NCBI RefSeq assembly: GCF_022346615.1
Contig: NZ_JAKRNS010000006.1
Location: forward strand, 124,001-188,000
Length of the DNA stretch: 64,000 nucleotides
Source: Staphylococcus sp. ACRSN
GTDB lineage: Bacteria; Bacillota; Bacilli; Staphylococcales; Staphylococcaceae
Reading direction: 5' to 3'
A program made the translations under genes and the position numbers. Each line of letters starts with the position of its first letter. Positions within the stretch are counted from its first letter, which is position 1. The notes beneath the pieces are model-generated. The model was not told the origin of the DNA. It made no database searches and saw only the letters and a program-made list of their open reading frames with translations. Of the stretch, positions 63,209 through 64,000 are shown piece after piece.

Positions 63209-63657
63209 CATCTAAATATTTAGACTGGTTTCTTACACTTATTGTTGTTGGATTTATCTCACTTACCAGTAATTGGATTGGACAAGGTATTCTTCCTTTT
63301 AAGGCTTTGCCAGGTATTTTATCTTTAATGTTCATTGCATTTATCGGATTGATATTGCACAATATACTACCTTTCAACGTCCCTAGCATTGCTTATATTG
63401 GCATTATAGGACTAATACTTACAATACCTGGCATGCCAGGGTCCACTTATATTGTAAAATGGACTGAACAAGTAGAGTTACTTTCTCTTGCAACACCTGT
63501 AGTCGCATATGCTGGTGTTTCTATAGGTAGTTCATGGGCAGACTTCGCAAAATTAGGTTGGAAAACAGTTATCATTGGTATTGTAATGTTAATAAGTACC
63601 TATCTTGGTGCTGCATTAGTTGCTGAAATTATATTACGTATTCAAGGATTGGTATAA
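63205..63657 (+). CDS. Small membrane partner of the DUF3100-like protein
   Basis: A 150-residue protein with about five helices and conserved-looking GIIGLILTIPGMPGS and YAGVSIGSSWADFAKLGWK segments. I do not recognise a characterised family. It overlaps the upstream gene by four bases (ATGA) and is preceded by AAAGGAGAAGAAAT inside that gene. The paired layout suggests a two-component membrane transporter. Confidence 0.65.
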   Translation: MTSKYLDWFLTLIVVGFISLTSNWIGQGILPFKALPGILSLMFIAFIGLILHNILPFNVPSIAYIGIIGLILTIPGMPGSTYIVKWTEQVELLSLATPVVAYAGVSIGSSWADFAKLGWKTVIIGIVMLISTYLGAALVAEIILRIQGLV

Positions 63658-63690
63658 TATAAAAATAAAACTCATACATTTTCAATTATT

Positions 63691-63737
63691 AAAAAAGACT
63701 CCCTAATCCCATTAAATGAGATTAGGGAGTCTTGCAT
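63691..63737. terminator. Terminator between convergent membrane operon and LPXTG gene
   Basis: GACTCCCTAATC (63697-63708) pairs perfectly with GATTAGGGAGTC (63720-63731). Six T residues follow on the minus strand, ending the surface protein transcript. Confidence 0.85.
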
Positions 63738-64000
63738 TTATTTAATTATCTTGCTTATTTTTGTCATTGTTTTTCTACGTCTAGTGAACAATAACGTTGA
63801 ACCAATAAGCGCCATCAGACTACCATATGCTGTTGTGTTTACAACATCATTTTGTCCTGTTGATGGTAATTCACCTTGCTCGTGATTGCTATCATCTTTC
63901 TTATTATCACGATTTGCATTCATTAATTTATCTGTACCATGTTGTACATTCCAATCTTCATCAATATCACTTTGTAGGTTGCCTAATGCCTGATTATGAC
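63738..64000 (-). CDS. LPXTG cell-wall-anchored protein (C-terminal fragment)
   Basis: The last 87 codons of a gene that continues beyond the window. The end carries the sortase A signal: a hydrophilic region (NANRDNKKDDSNHEQGE), LPSTG, a hydrophobic span (AYGSLMALIGSTLLF) and the tail TRRRKTMTKISKIIK. The frame remains open to the window edge, so the internal ATG at 63923 is not the start. The protein would be covalently linked to peptidoglycan. Its function lies in the missing part. Confidence 0.88.
   Translation of the reverse strand, partial: HNQALGNLQSDIDEDWNVQHGTDKLMNANRDNKKDDSNHEQGELPSTGQNDVVNTTAYGSLMALIGSTLLFTRRRKTMTKISKIIK

Noticed and set aside
1-64000. Mobile element, prophage, CRISPR or RNA gene
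   Set aside because: No transposase, integrase, phage gene, regular spacer array, tRNA or rRNA sequence was recognised on either strand.

Overview
The window is low-GC chromosomal DNA from a Staphylococcus. The evidence is the gene content (a cudT/cudC/cudA/cudB choline block, class I fructose-bisphosphate aldolase, ipdC, an LPXTG surface protein), Shine-Dalgarno sequences of the AAGGAGG type, and frequent GTG and TTG starts. Adjacent xylose (xylRAB) and arabinose (araRBDA) systems, a GABA cluster and a lar operon point to a coagulase-negative, pentose-using species of the S. saprophyticus/S. xylosus type rather than S. aureus. The species is an inference. I saw no rRNA, tRNA, insertion sequence, prophage or CRISPR array.

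Layout. 1-6000: choline to glycine betaine osmoprotection (betA/cudB cut by the window edge, betB/cudA, the GbsR-type regulator cudC, BCCT transporter cudT). 6.5-8.3 kb: a lone methyltransferase and fda. 8.4-14.3 kb: a GABA utilisation cluster (MocR regulator, GABA transaminase, succinate-semialdehyde dehydrogenase, APC permease). 14.4-17.9 kb: cardiolipin synthase, then an MFS exporter divergent from an XRE-cupin regulator. 18.0-21.7 kb: a UbiX/UbiD/BsdD-type non-oxidative aromatic-acid decarboxylase operon with a fourth split-barrel gene and a divergent LysR regulator. 21.8-25.8 kb: a VOC protein, then pyruvate phosphate dikinase and its regulatory kinase. 26.9-28.3 kb: an amino-acid permease.

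28.5-35.0 kb holds the most interesting unit: a CdaR-type regulator divergent from glycerate kinase followed by larA, larE, larB and larC. LarA belongs to the nickel-pincer 2-hydroxyacid racemase/epimerase family; LarB, LarC and LarE build its cofactor. Fused into one transcription unit with glycerate kinase, it suggests racemisation of L-glycerate (or epimerisation of a related hydroxyacid) to the D form, which the kinase then phosphorylates. 35.2-48.6 kb: an oxidoreductase, xylose genes and arabinose genes, with clear XylR and AraR operators and CcpA cre sites over their promoters.

48.7-64 kb is accessory: a CrtM-like protein that has lost most Mg-binding residues, a TetX-like monooxygenase with a PadR regulator and three evenly spaced palindromic operators, indolepyruvate decarboxylase, a MarR regulator, a TDT transporter, a mechanosensitive-channel-like protein, a chromosomal rifamycin ADP-ribosyltransferase (arr), a glycerophosphodiesterase, a lipoprotein/membrane protein pair, a LysR/MFS pair, a two-gene membrane operon of unknown role, and the anchor end of an LPXTG protein. 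Most units are closed by hairpin terminators, several sharing a common stem core.
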